Source: CAIKMD01 sp036501365 (GTDB lineage Bacteria; Pseudomonadota; Alphaproteobacteria; ATCC43930; CGMCC-115725). From it: a stretch of 64,000 nt of DNA. Under the pieces are notes generated by a model, which worked only from the letters and a program-made list of their open reading frames with translations, did no database searches and had not been told where the DNA came from. This document shows positions 51,180-59,356 of the stretch, piece by piece. The position numbers and the translations under genes were made by a program. The stretch spans positions 13,758 through 77,757 of the forward strand of contig DASYAL010000099.1 in assembly GCA_036501365.1 (NCBI GenBank). Direction: 5' to 3'. Positions within the stretch are counted from its first letter, which is position 1. Each line of letters starts with the position of its first letter.

Positions 51180-52474
51180 GCGCGCGCGTCGAGCCAGCAT
51201 CCTGGGCGCCCGAAATCGCCTATCGCGACGGCGCGCTCGCGGTCGAGGCGATTCCGCTCGCCGCGATCGCCGACGAGGTCGGCACGCCGTTCTATGCCTA
51301 TTCGGCGGCGCAGATCGAGCGGCGCTATCGCGCCTTCGCCGGCGCGTTCGGCGCGATCCAGCCAACCGTCTGCTATTCGGTGAAGGCCAATCCCAACATC
51401 GCGATAGTAACGCTGCTCGGAAAGCTCGGCGCCGGCGCCGACGTCGTCTCGGAAGGCGAGTTCCGCCGCGCGCTCGCCGCCGGCATCCCCGGCAGCCGCA
51501 TCATCTTCTCGGGCGTCGGCAAGACCGGCGGCGAGCTCGAATTCGCGCTCGCCCATGACGTCCACCAGATCAACGTCGAATCCCTGCCCGAGCTCGAGGC
51601 GCTGAGCGCGGTCGCGTCACGCATGGGCCGCGTCGCGCCGGTGGCGCTGCGCATCAATCCCGATGTCGATGCGCGCACCCACGCGAAGATCACCACCGGC
51701 CGCAAGGAAAACAAGTTCGGCATCGACCTGCCGCATGCGCGCGCCGCCTATCGCCGCGCGCAGGCCCTGCCCGGGATCGCGCCCCTGGGCATCGCCGTCC
51801 ATATCGGCTCGCAGCTGACCAGCCTCCGGCCGTTCGAGACTGCGTTCCGCCGCATCGCCGAACTTTACCGGCAGCTCCGCGCCGAGGGCGTGCCGCTCGA
51901 GCGCCTCGATCTCGGCGGCGGGCTCGGCATCCGCTATGCCGACGAGACGCCGCCCCCAATCGCCGATTACGGCGCGATGGTCGCGCGCATCGCCGGCAAT
52001 CTCGGCGCCGCGCTTTCCTTCGAGCCGGGCCGCGCCCTGGTCGGCAATGCCGGCGTGCTGGTAGCACAAGTCGTTTATGTGAAACAGGGCATGACGCGCC
52101 GTTTCGTCATTCTCGACGCGGCGATGAACGATCTGATGCGGCCGGCATTGTATGACGCGTGGCACGAGATTTTGCCGCTCAAGGGGCCGGCGCCCCGGCG
52201 CGGCATGAAAGAGGCCGATATCGTGGGTCCGGTATGCGAGACCGGCGATACCTTCGCCGCAAAGCGCAAGATTCCGCCGCTTTCCGCCGGGGACCGCATC
52301 GCCCTGATGTCGGCGGGTGCCTATGGCGCTTCAATGAGTTCGGGATACAATACCCGCCTGCCGGCGCCGGAGGTGCTGGTCAGCGGCGCACGTTTCGCCG
52401 TGATCCGGCCCCGGCCGAGCTATCAGGCGGTGCTCGGCGAAGATCGCGTTCCGCCTTGGCTCACCAAGAATTGA
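51176..52474 (+). CDS. lysA: Diaminopimelate decarboxylase
   Basis: A 432-residue PLP enzyme catalysing the last step of lysine synthesis. The PLP lysine is in CYSVKANPN near residue 71; LDLGGGLGIRY near 246 is the phosphate-binding glycine loop; SFEPGRALVGNAG near 282 and VGPVCETGDTFA near 350 complete the active site. GTG start overlaps the lptM stop. Length and motifs are standard for LysA. Confidence 0.95.
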   Translation: MSARVEPASWAPEIAYRDGALAVEAIPLAAIADEVGTPFYAYSAAQIERRYRAFAGAFGAIQPTVCYSVKANPNIAIVTLLGKLGAGADVVSEGEFRRALAAGIPGSRIIFSGVGKTGGELEFALAHDVHQINVESLPELEALSAVASRMGRVAPVALRINPDVDARTHAKITTGRKENKFGIDLPHARAAYRRAQALPGIAPLGIAVHIGSQLTSLRPFETAFRRIAELYRQLRAEGVPLERLDLGGGLGIRYADETPPPIADYGAMVARIAGNLGAALSFEPGRALVGNAGVLVAQVVYVKQGMTRRFVILDAAMNDLMRPALYDAWHEILPLKGPAPRRGMKEADIVGPVCETGDTFAAKRKIPPLSAGDRIALMSAGAYGASMSSGYNTRLPAPEVLVSGARFAVIRPRPSYQAVLGEDRVPPWLTKN

Positions 52475-52513
52475 TCCGGCCGGCCGCGTAAGGGCCATGC
52501 AAGTGATGGTCGC

Positions 52514-54937
52514 ATGAGCATCGACACCGCTGCTGTCCCGCCCGGCTCTTCGGGCACACCGCCGCGCCTCAAGCGCCGCCTCGGCTTCGCCGCCGTGGCG
52601 CTGGTGTGGGAGCGGCTGTGGCCGGCGCTGTGGCCGGCGATGTTCATCGTCGGCGTCTTCCTCGCCCTCGCCCTGTTCGACATCCCGGCGCGCTTGCCGG
52701 CAGCGCTGCATTGGCTGCTGCTGGCGCTGACGCTGGCGCTTCTGACCCTCGCCGTGCTCGACGGCATGCGGCGCTTTTCCTGGCCGAGCCGTGAAGATGC
52801 GCGGCGCCGGGTCGAGACCGCGAGCCGGCTCGACCATCGCCCGCTGACCGCGATCGAGGACCGGCTCGCCATCAACACCGAAGATGCCGGCACCGCCGCG
52901 CTGTGGCACGCGCATCAACAGCGCATGGCCGCGGCGGCATGGCAGTTGCGCGTCGGCGCGCCGGAAGCCGGCCTGCTGCGCCGCGATCCTTTCGCCTTGC
53001 GCATCGTGCTCGCGCTCCTCGTGCTGCTCGCTGCAATCGATGCCGGCGACGATTGGGCCGCGCGGCTCATCCGCGCCTTCAGCCCCGAAACCGCGCGCGG
53101 CGGCGCCGCGGTCTCGACCCTCGATATCTGGATGACGCCGCCCGACTACACGGGCCTGCCGCCGCAATTCCTGCCCGCGCGCGCCAACAAGACGATCTAT
53201 GTGCCGATCGGCAGCACGCTCTTGGCGCAGGTGCATGGCGGCCGCAACCCGCCGCGCCTCAAGATCGACGCCGCCGACAGCAATTTCTCGAAGCTCGACG
53301 AGCACGACTTCAAGGGCACCGCGACGATCACCGCGGGCAAGCGCATCACCGTCGAGCAGGACGGCCGCGCGCTCGGCGCATGGAACATCGCCGTGGTGCC
53401 CGATCACCCGCCGACCGTCACCTTCGCCAAACAGCCCTCGCATACCGACCGCATGGCGCTGCGCCTCGACTACAAGGCGAGCGACGATTACGGCGTCGAG
53501 AGCGCGACCGCGGTGATCCACCGGCTCGACGAGCCGACAACGCCGCCGCTGACCCTCGACCTTCAGCTTCCCGGCCAGCATCTGACCGACGCCAAGGGCA
53601 CGGGCTTCTTCGACCTCACCGCCAATCTCTGGGCCGGCATGCCGGTGCGGATCGAGCTCCAGGCGAAGGACGCGCTCGGCCAGGTCGGCACCAGCGAAGC
53701 GGTCGAAACCGTGCTGCCCGAGCGGCAGTTCCACAACCCCGTCGCCAAGGCCCTGGTCGAGGAGCGCAAAGAGCTGGCGCGCCATCCCGCCGACAAGGAC
53801 TCGGCGGCCGACATCATCTCCGATCTCTCGCTGCGGCCCGCCCGCTACAACAACGACGTCGTCGCCTTCATGGCGATGCGCACCGCTCAGGCGCGGCTGC
53901 ATCTCGACCGCGACGGGTCCTCGATCGCGCCGGTGCAGCAATTGCTATGGGACACGGCGGTGCGGATCGAGGAAGGCCGTAGCCCCGCCGATCAGCAGGA
54001 TCTGCGCAACGCGATGCGTCAGCTGCAGGACGCGCTCGCGCATAACGCGCCCGACGATGAGATCCAGCGGCTGATGAGCCAGCTGCAACAGGCGATGAAC
54101 AAGTATCTGCAATCGCTGGCGCAGCAGATGCAGCACATGGACCCGAATCAGCTGCCGCCGGCCAATCCGCAGAACATGCTGTCGATGCGCGACCTGCAGC
54201 AGATGCTTGATCGCGCGCGCGAGCTGGCGCAGACCGGCGCCAAGGACCAGGCGCGGCAATTACTGTCGCAACTTCAGCAGATGCTCGAGAATTTGCGGCT
54301 CGCGCGGCCGATGCCCGGCCAGGGCAGCCCGCAGCAGCAGATGATGAGCCAGATGCAGCAGATGATGCAGCAGCAGCAGCAGCTCCTCGACCACTCCTTC
54401 AGCCAGTCGCGCAACGGCCCGCAAGGCCAGAACATGCAGAACGACGCGCAGCAGCAGGAAGCGCTACGCCAGATGCTGAACCAGATGATGCAGCAATTGC
54501 AGCAGCAGGGCGGGCAGACGCCGCAGGCGATGCAACGCGCCGAGCGGGCGATGCGCGGCGCCGAACAGGCCCTGGGGCAGAACCAGCCGGGCCAGGCGGT
54601 CGGCCCGCAGACCGACGCGCTCGACGCGCTGCAAGAGGCGGCGCGCGGCATGGCCAATCAGATGATGGGCAACAATTATGGCGACGGGCCGGGCGGCGAG
54701 CCCTTGGACGATCCCGGCCTGCATCAGGCCCAGCGCGATCCCTTCGGACGGCTGCTCGACACCGAGAACGGCAATGGCGGCATCGACGACGGCGGCCAGT
54801 TGCGCATGGGCAAGAGCAACGAGACCGCGCTCGACAAGGCCAAGGAGATTCTCGAGGAGCTGCGCCGCCGCGCCGGCGAGCGCTCGCGGCCCGAGATCGA
54901 GCACGATTACATCGACCGGCTGCTGAAGCAGTTCTAG
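52514..54937 (+). CDS. TIGR02302/DUF4175 family membrane protein
   Basis: An 807-residue protein of unknown function, conserved in alphaproteobacteria. Two or three membrane helices lie near the N-terminus (LWPAMFIVGVFLALALF, WLLLALTLALLTLAVLDG, and a third near 155), followed by a large soluble, probably periplasmic, domain. Residues about 515-700 are extremely rich in Gln and Met with repeats such as QMMSQMQQMMQQQQQ, likely coiled coil. The tail has GEPLDDPGLHQAQRDPFGR and a final helix. It follows lysA closely. Confidence 0.85.
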   Translation: MSIDTAAVPPGSSGTPPRLKRRLGFAAVALVWERLWPALWPAMFIVGVFLALALFDIPARLPAALHWLLLALTLALLTLAVLDGMRRFSWPSREDARRRVETASRLDHRPLTAIEDRLAINTEDAGTAALWHAHQQRMAAAAWQLRVGAPEAGLLRRDPFALRIVLALLVLLAAIDAGDDWAARLIRAFSPETARGGAAVSTLDIWMTPPDYTGLPPQFLPARANKTIYVPIGSTLLAQVHGGRNPPRLKIDAADSNFSKLDEHDFKGTATITAGKRITVEQDGRALGAWNIAVVPDHPPTVTFAKQPSHTDRMALRLDYKASDDYGVESATAVIHRLDEPTTPPLTLDLQLPGQHLTDAKGTGFFDLTANLWAGMPVRIELQAKDALGQVGTSEAVETVLPERQFHNPVAKALVEERKELARHPADKDSAADIISDLSLRPARYNNDVVAFMAMRTAQARLHLDRDGSSIAPVQQLLWDTAVRIEEGRSPADQQDLRNAMRQLQDALAHNAPDDEIQRLMSQLQQAMNKYLQSLAQQMQHMDPNQLPPANPQNMLSMRDLQQMLDRARELAQTGAKDQARQLLSQLQQMLENLRLARPMPGQGSPQQQMMSQMQQMMQQQQQLLDHSFSQSRNGPQGQNMQNDAQQQEALRQMLNQMMQQLQQQGGQTPQAMQRAERAMRGAEQALGQNQPGQAVGPQTDALDALQEAARGMANQMMGNNYGDGPGGEPLDDPGLHQAQRDPFGRLLDTENGNGGIDDGGQLRMGKSNETALDKAKEILEELRRRAGERSRPEIEHDYIDRLLKQF

Positions 54938-54940
54938 CCG

Positions 54941-54956
54941 CGCCGCTTGTGCGGCG
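54941..54956. terminator. Hairpin between convergent genes
   Basis: CGCCGC-TTGT-GCGGCG is a perfect 6-base stem with a 4-base loop in the 28-base gap between the TIGR02302 gene and the convergent cpdR. No clear T-run follows on either strand. Confidence 0.45.
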
Positions 54957-54965
54957 GCGGAAGCT

Positions 54966-55328
54966 TCAATTCTTCTTCAGCAACGTGCTGACCGCGCCGC
55001 AAATTTCGTCGAGATTGAAAGGCTTCATCACGACGCCGTCGACCAGCGCGTCGAGATTGTGCGCACGCTGACGCTCGGCGTCGTAGCCGGTCATCAGCAT
55101 GATCTTCATCGCCGGATAGTCGCGGCTCGCCTTGAGCGCGAGTGCAACGCCGTCGGGCTCGGGGATGACGATATCGGCGAGCAGCAGATCGAAGCGGTCG
55201 GCGGCGAGAGCGGCGAGCGCGCCCATGCCATCATCGACCTTGGTCACCGCATGTCCCTGCTTCGTCAGCGCCTGGGCGAGGAACGCCGCCAGCGCGGGAT
55301 CGTCCTCGGCCACCAGGATCTTCGCCAT
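54966..55328 (-). CDS. cpdR: Single-domain response regulator, CpdR-like
   Basis: A 120-residue receiver domain without an output domain. Acidic residues Asp9 and Asp10, phospho-acceptor Asp52 (LLLADIVIPEPDG), Thr80 and Lys102 (VMKPFN) are all present. Length and sequence match CpdR, which in Caulobacter controls ClpXP-dependent proteolysis through the CckA-ChpT phosphorelay. It lies six bases after the MJ0042 gene stop. Other single-domain regulators cannot be fully excluded. Confidence 0.8.
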   Translation of the reverse strand: MAKILVAEDDPALAAFLAQALTKQGHAVTKVDDGMGALAALAADRFDLLLADIVIPEPDGVALALKASRDYPAMKIMLMTGYDAERQRAHNLDALVDGVVMKPFNLDEICGAVSTLLKKN

Positions 55329-55334
55329 GGCGCG

Positions 55335-56027
55335 TCAGCCGCCGGCCGGCGCGAAGCTGACGACGACGCCGGTCGCGGCGTCGGGCGGCTGCTGGATAGT
55401 GGTGTGGAAGGGCGCATTCGCGTCCGGCGCCAGCGGCTGATCGGTCACCGCGACCGTCCAGCTCTGGAGCTCCTTGTTGCTGGCGTCGCGCAGCGCGACG
55501 CGCAGCTTCGGTACCGGCCGCGCCATTCCCGAGATATTGGTGACGACGCCATCGATCGTCAGCGTCGGCACGCCGTTCTCGACTCCGCGTGACGGGGTGA
55601 CTTGGCGCAGCTCGAGGCCGAAGCCCGGCGCGGTCGGGCCGAGGCCGAGGAGCGCATAGACTCGCGCCGTCTCCGGCAGCGCATTCATGACGATCTCGCG
55701 CTCGGCGACCAGACCCCACACCCCCCAGACGATCAGCAACACGAGCGCCGCAATCGCCCCGCGACGCAGCCAGCGTGCGCCGCGGCTGCGGTGCGCCACT
55801 GCCGGAAGCTGAATGCGGCGCACATTGTCGTCGCTGCGCATGGTGACCGACGGCTCCGCCGCCGGCGGCTCGAGCGGCGGCGCATCGGGTGCTGGCGCCG
55901 CTTCGTCGGGCGCCGCCACGAACCAGGTGTGCTGGCAATTGGCGCAGCGCACGCGCCGGCCCGCCGCACCGAGTGCGCGCGGATCGAGGACATAGCGCTT
56001 CGAGCAATTGCTGCAGGTGACGATCAT
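55335..56027 (-). CDS. MJ0042-type zinc-ribbon protein with DUF3426-like domain
   Basis: A 230-residue protein. The N-terminal zinc ribbon has CSNCSKRY at residues 5-12 and CANCQHTWFV near 28. A Pro/Ala/Glu-rich linker is followed by one membrane helix (GAIAALVLLIVWGVWGLV, about 97-114) and a C-terminal beta-rich domain (PTLTIDGVVTNISGMARPV), probably periplasmic. ATG 56027 follows GGGGGG. Function unknown; it is divergent from ftsE and shares a probable operon with cpdR. Confidence 0.83.
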   Translation of the reverse strand: MIVTCSNCSKRYVLDPRALGAAGRRVRCANCQHTWFVAAPDEAAPAPDAPPLEPPAAEPSVTMRSDDNVRRIQLPAVAHRSRGARWLRRGAIAALVLLIVWGVWGLVAEREIVMNALPETARVYALLGLGPTAPGFGLELRQVTPSRGVENGVPTLTIDGVVTNISGMARPVPKLRVALRDASNKELQSWTVAVTDQPLAPDANAPFHTTIQQPPDAATGVVVSFAPAGG

Positions 56028-56228
56028 GGCCCCCCGCCACCGGTGATTCAAACGCACTCGGTTATAAAGCGCCGCTGCCGGTCAAGGCAAGGAACCGGCA
56101 CCGAGTCGCGTCCGTGCGCGGCGATCGCCGTGCAAGGCGGCTTTACCGCGGACTGGCGCGCATGCCATGGTGCAGCGATCGCCAGAAGGAAAGCGCCGCG
56201 CCGCCGCGGTGCAGGAGAAGCGTCGCCG

Positions 56229-56885
56229 GTGGTGCGGTTCGAGAATGTCGGCATGCGTTACGGCACCGGGCCCGAGGTGCTGCGCGATCTCAGCCTCTAT
56301 TTACCCCCGGGATCCTTCCATTTCCTGACCGGGGCAAGCGGCGCGGGCAAGAGCACCCTGCTGCGGCTGATATACCTCGCCGAGCGGCCAACGCGCGGCT
56401 TGATCTCGCTGTTCGACAAGGACATGTCGCGTCTGAAACGCCGCGCGCTGGCGCCGATTCGCCGCCAGATCGGCGTCGTGTTCCAGGATTTCCGCCTACT
56501 CGACCATCTCTCGGCTTTCGACAATGTCGCGCTGCCGCTGCGCGTCGCCGGCGCGCCCGAGACGCGCATCCGCGACAACGTCACCGAGTTGCTGCAATGG
56601 GTCGGGCTCGCCGACAAGCTCGCGGCGCGGCCGCCGACGCTGTCGGGCGGACAGCAGCAGCGCATCGCGATCGCTCGCGCCGTGATCGCCCGGCCGCAGC
56701 TGCTGCTCGCCGACGAGCCCACCGGCAATGTCGACGATGCGATGGCGCTGCGGCTCTTGCGCCTGTTCGAGGAGATGAACCGGCTCGGCACCACGGTCGT
56801 GCTCGCGACCCATAACGAGGGATTGGCGGCAGCCCTCGGCCATCCGCGACTGCACCTCGAGAACGGCGAGCTCAAGCACCCATGA
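56229..56885 (+). CDS. ftsE: Cell division ATP-binding protein FtsE
   Basis: A 218-residue ABC ATPase that with FtsX activates peptidoglycan hydrolases at the septum. VRFENVGMRYGTGPEVL opens the protein; Walker A is GASGAGKSTLLRLIY near residue 36, signature LSGGQQQRIAIARA near 138 and Walker B LLLADEPTGNVDD near 158. GTG 56229 is 11 bases after AGGAG; the frame is open far upstream but without similarity. The stop overlaps ftsX in ATGA. The 201-base gap before it, opposite the zinc-ribbon gene, shows no clear promoter. Confidence 0.93.
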   Translation: MVRFENVGMRYGTGPEVLRDLSLYLPPGSFHFLTGASGAGKSTLLRLIYLAERPTRGLISLFDKDMSRLKRRALAPIRRQIGVVFQDFRLLDHLSAFDNVALPLRVAGAPETRIRDNVTELLQWVGLADKLAARPPTLSGGQQQRIAIARAVIARPQLLLADEPTGNVDDAMALRLLRLFEEMNRLGTTVVLATHNEGLAAALGHPRLHLENGELKHP

Positions 56886-57772
56886 TCCGCCGCCGCACCG
56901 ACGACATTCCGCTGCGCCGCGACGGCACCGCGCGCTTCCTGCCCTGGCTGATCGCGCCGACCGTCTATCTCGCGACCATCGCGCTTGCCTTCATGCTGGC
57001 GCTGAGCGGCGTGCTGCAGGAATGGGACCGCGGCCTCGTCGGCACCATGACGGTCGAGCTGCCGCCCGCCGCGGCGAGCGATGCGACTGCCGGCGCGGTC
57101 GTCTCGGCGTTGCGCGCGACGCCTGGCATCGCCAGCGCGACGGCGCTCGATCGCGTCGCCGAGGGCAAGCTGCTCGCGCCCTATATCGGCACGGCGGTTG
57201 CGCCCGAAGAGCTCGACCTGCCGCGGCTCATCGATGTGCGCGTCGCGGTGGGCGCCGCCCTCGACCTCACGGCGCTCAAGAAGAAGCTCGCGGCGGTCGC
57301 GCCGGGCATCGTCCTCGACGATCACCAGCAATGGCTGGACCGGCTCTACGCCCTCGCTCTGTCGATCGAGGCGGTGGGCCTCGCGATCGTCGCGATGGTG
57401 AGCGCCGCCGCAGTGCTGACGGTGATCTTCACCACCCGCGCCGGCCTCGCCGTGCATCGCGATGTGATCGAGCTGCTGCACATGATGGGCGCGCGCGATG
57501 GCTATATCGCGCGCCAGTTCGAGCGCGAGGCGCTGCGCTTGGGCTTTGCCGGCGGCGCCGGCGGACTCGTGCTTGCCGCGGTGACGATCTGGGGCCTCGG
57601 CCATGCCGCCGCCGCGGTGTCGATCTTCGGCGAGGAAGCCGCGCTGCTGCCCGATCTGCAGCTCGTCGCCTGGCAATGGGGCGCCCTCGCGCTATTGCCG
57701 CTGGCGGCGGGACTGGCGGCAATGGTGACGGCGCGTCTCACTGTGCTGCGCACCCTGGCGCGGCTGCCGTGA
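56882..57772 (+). CDS. ftsX: Cell division protein FtsX
   Basis: A 296-residue permease-like partner of FtsE with four membrane helices: one near residues 18-40, a periplasmic loop (about 45-150), and three in the C-terminal half. MMGARDGYIARQFEREALRL near 205, shown in part as GARDGYIARQFEREALRL, is the conserved cytoplasmic loop. It transmits FtsE ATP hydrolysis to periplasmic amidase activators. It overlaps ftsE and the next gene by four bases each. Confidence 0.92.
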   Translation: MIRRRTDDIPLRRDGTARFLPWLIAPTVYLATIALAFMLALSGVLQEWDRGLVGTMTVELPPAAASDATAGAVVSALRATPGIASATALDRVAEGKLLAPYIGTAVAPEELDLPRLIDVRVAVGAALDLTALKKKLAAVAPGIVLDDHQQWLDRLYALALSIEAVGLAIVAMVSAAAVLTVIFTTRAGLAVHRDVIELLHMMGARDGYIARQFEREALRLGFAGGAGGLVLAAVTIWGLGHAAAAVSIFGEEAALLPDLQLVAWQWGALALLPLAAGLAAMVTARLTVLRTLARLP

Positions 57773-58395
57773 CCCGCACGCGCGCCGTGCGGCTCCTGCG
57801 CGGCGGCGGCGCGCTGGCGGCGTTGCTTGCCGTGCTCTGGCTCGTCGGCCTGTGGCGCTTCGCCGAGACCATTCCGCGCAGCGTCGCCGAACCCGACCGG
57901 GCGACCGACGCGATCGTGGTCCTGACCGGCGGCGCTCTCCGGGTCGAGGGCGGCTTGCGGCTTCTTGCCGAGGGCAAGGCCAAGAAGCTCTTCATCTCGG
58001 GCGTCTATCGCGGCGTCGACGTCGCCGAGCTGCTCCATGTCTCGCGCCAGTCGCCGGATAGCGCTGCCTGCTGCATCGTGCTCGGCCACGCCGCGGCCGA
58101 CACCGCCGGCAATGCACGCGAGACGGCGCAGTGGATGAGGCAGGAAGGCTATCATTCGCTGCGCCTCGTCACCGCCAGCTATCACATGCCGCGCAGCCTG
58201 CTGGAATTCGCCCGCGCCATGCCCGATAAGGAGATCGTGCCCAATCCGGTATTCCCCGAATCCCTGCATGATTCGCGCTGGTGGCGCTCGCGCACGACCG
58301 TGCTGCTGATCGCCGGCGAATATACGAAATACCTAGTCGCGCTGGTGCGGCCGACCGTGCTCTCGCCGCTTGTGCCGCCGGGGGCCGGCGATTGA
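57769..58395 (+). CDS. ydcF: YdcF/ElyC-type DUF218 protein
   Basis: A 208-residue membrane-anchored DUF218 protein. One N-terminal helix (GGALAALLAVLWLVGLWRF) is followed by the Rossmann-like domain: DAIVVLTGGALRVEGGLRLL near residue 43, LFISGVYRGVDVAELL and VTASYHMPRSLLEFARAMP near 135. Family members such as SanA and ElyC affect envelope permeability or peptidoglycan precursor use. GTG start overlaps the ftsX stop (GTGA), and it overlaps the acyltransferase in TTGA. Confidence 0.88.
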   Translation: MTRTRAVRLLRGGGALAALLAVLWLVGLWRFAETIPRSVAEPDRATDAIVVLTGGALRVEGGLRLLAEGKAKKLFISGVYRGVDVAELLHVSRQSPDSAACCIVLGHAAADTAGNARETAQWMRQEGYHSLRLVTASYHMPRSLLEFARAMPDKEIVPNPVFPESLHDSRWWRSRTTVLLIAGEYTKYLVALVRPTVLSPLVPPGAGD

Positions 58396-59111
58396 TTGCC
58401 CTGCGCTCGCTCGCTTTCCAATGCCTGTTCTATCTCTGGACCGCGCTCTGCGCGCTCGCCGGCCTGCCGCTGCTGCTGGCGCCGCGACTTTGGATGATGC
58501 GCTTCGGCACCGGATGGTCGCGGATGGCGTTGTGGCTGCTGCGCAGCACCACCGGGCTCGATCACGAGATCCGCGGGCGCGCGCATCTGCCGGCGGGACC
58601 GGTGCTCATCGCGATGAAGCATCAATCGGCCTGGGACACTTTCGCCGTGCCGGTGCTGTTTGCGCTGCCGGCGATGGTGATCAAGCGCGAGCTTGGTTGG
58701 GTCCCGTTCTACGGCTGGTACGCGCTGAAGGCCGGGATGATCCCGGTCGATCGCAGCGGCGGCGCCAAGGCGTTATTGCGCATGGTCGCCGCCTGCAAGG
58801 CGGCTTTGGCGCGGAATCGGCCGATCGTCATCTTCCCCGAAGGCACGCGCAGCGCGGTCGGGGCGGCGGCACGCTATCAGGCCGGCGTTGCCGCGCTCTA
58901 TGCGGCGCTCGATGTGCCGCTGGTGCCGGTGGCGGTGAATTCCGGACTGTTCTGGGGGCGGCGTGCCTTCCGCAAGCGCCCGGGCCGGATCGTCGTCGAG
59001 ATATTGCCGGCGATCCCGCCGGGCAGCGACCGCCGCGCGGCGCTGACGGAGCTCCAATCCCGGATCGAGGCCGCGACCGCGCGTCTTGTCGCCGAGGGCT
59101 GCGGCGCCTGA
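58392..59111 (+). CDS. plsC: 1-acyl-sn-glycerol-3-phosphate acyltransferase-like protein
   Basis: A 239-residue LPLAT-fold enzyme. The catalytic HX4D motif is HQSAWD near residue 77; block II is near GWYALKAGMIPVDR; block III is FPEGTRS near 149; the fourth block contains VPLVPVAVNSG. It should acylate lysophosphatidate in phospholipid synthesis at the inner membrane. TTG start overlaps the ydcF stop (TTGA) and no ATG fits, so expression depends on coupling to ftsEX-ydcF. Confidence 0.87.
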   Translation: MIALRSLAFQCLFYLWTALCALAGLPLLLAPRLWMMRFGTGWSRMALWLLRSTTGLDHEIRGRAHLPAGPVLIAMKHQSAWDTFAVPVLFALPAMVIKRELGWVPFYGWYALKAGMIPVDRSGGAKALLRMVAACKAALARNRPIVIFPEGTRSAVGAAARYQAGVAALYAALDVPLVPVAVNSGLFWGRRAFRKRPGRIVVEILPAIPPGSDRRAALTELQSRIEAATARLVAEGCGA

Positions 59112-59244
59112 TCTGGCGACGGGGACAAAGCTGTGGAAACCGCGCCGCGCAAAGCGGGGATAATGCCAAGAGAGGCTTTTGGACAAAGGCTTGGCGCTGG
59201 GGCAACGGGGGCGAAAGCCGGGAAAACAAAGGCAGAACAAATCC

Positions 59245-59273
59245 TTGACCTCCGCCCTTAGGATGCCTAAAAT
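59245..59273 (+). promoter_or_regulatory. nrdJp: Predicted sigma-70 promoter of nrdJ
   Basis: TTGACC and TAAAAT are exactly 17 bases apart, about 84 bases before the nrdJ start. This is the best promoter match I found in the window. Confidence 0.6.
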
Positions 59274-59305
59274 CTATGATGTATCAATGATTTCGGGGTA
59301 ATGGC

Positions 59306-59332
59306 AGACCGCGGCGGACTTCCGGGCGGTCT
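59306..59332 (+). promoter_or_regulatory. Hairpin in the nrdJ leader
   Basis: AGACCGC and GCGGTCT form a perfect 7-base stem around a 13-base loop, followed by CTTTTC, inside the predicted nrdJ leader. It could be an attenuator-like structure or a regulator site. I see no cobalamin riboswitch or clear NrdR box. Confidence 0.4.
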
Positions 59333-59356
59333 CTTTTCGTCGAGAGGCCAGGCGTG

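Noticed and set aside
59142..59152. DnaA box-like TGTGGAAAC near the acyltransferase gene end
   Set aside because: It does not match TTATCCACA well, and no cluster of boxes or AT-rich unwinding region is nearby.
59112..59356. Cobalamin riboswitch upstream of nrdJ
   Set aside because: The leader is too short, and the conserved B12-box pattern is not recognisable.
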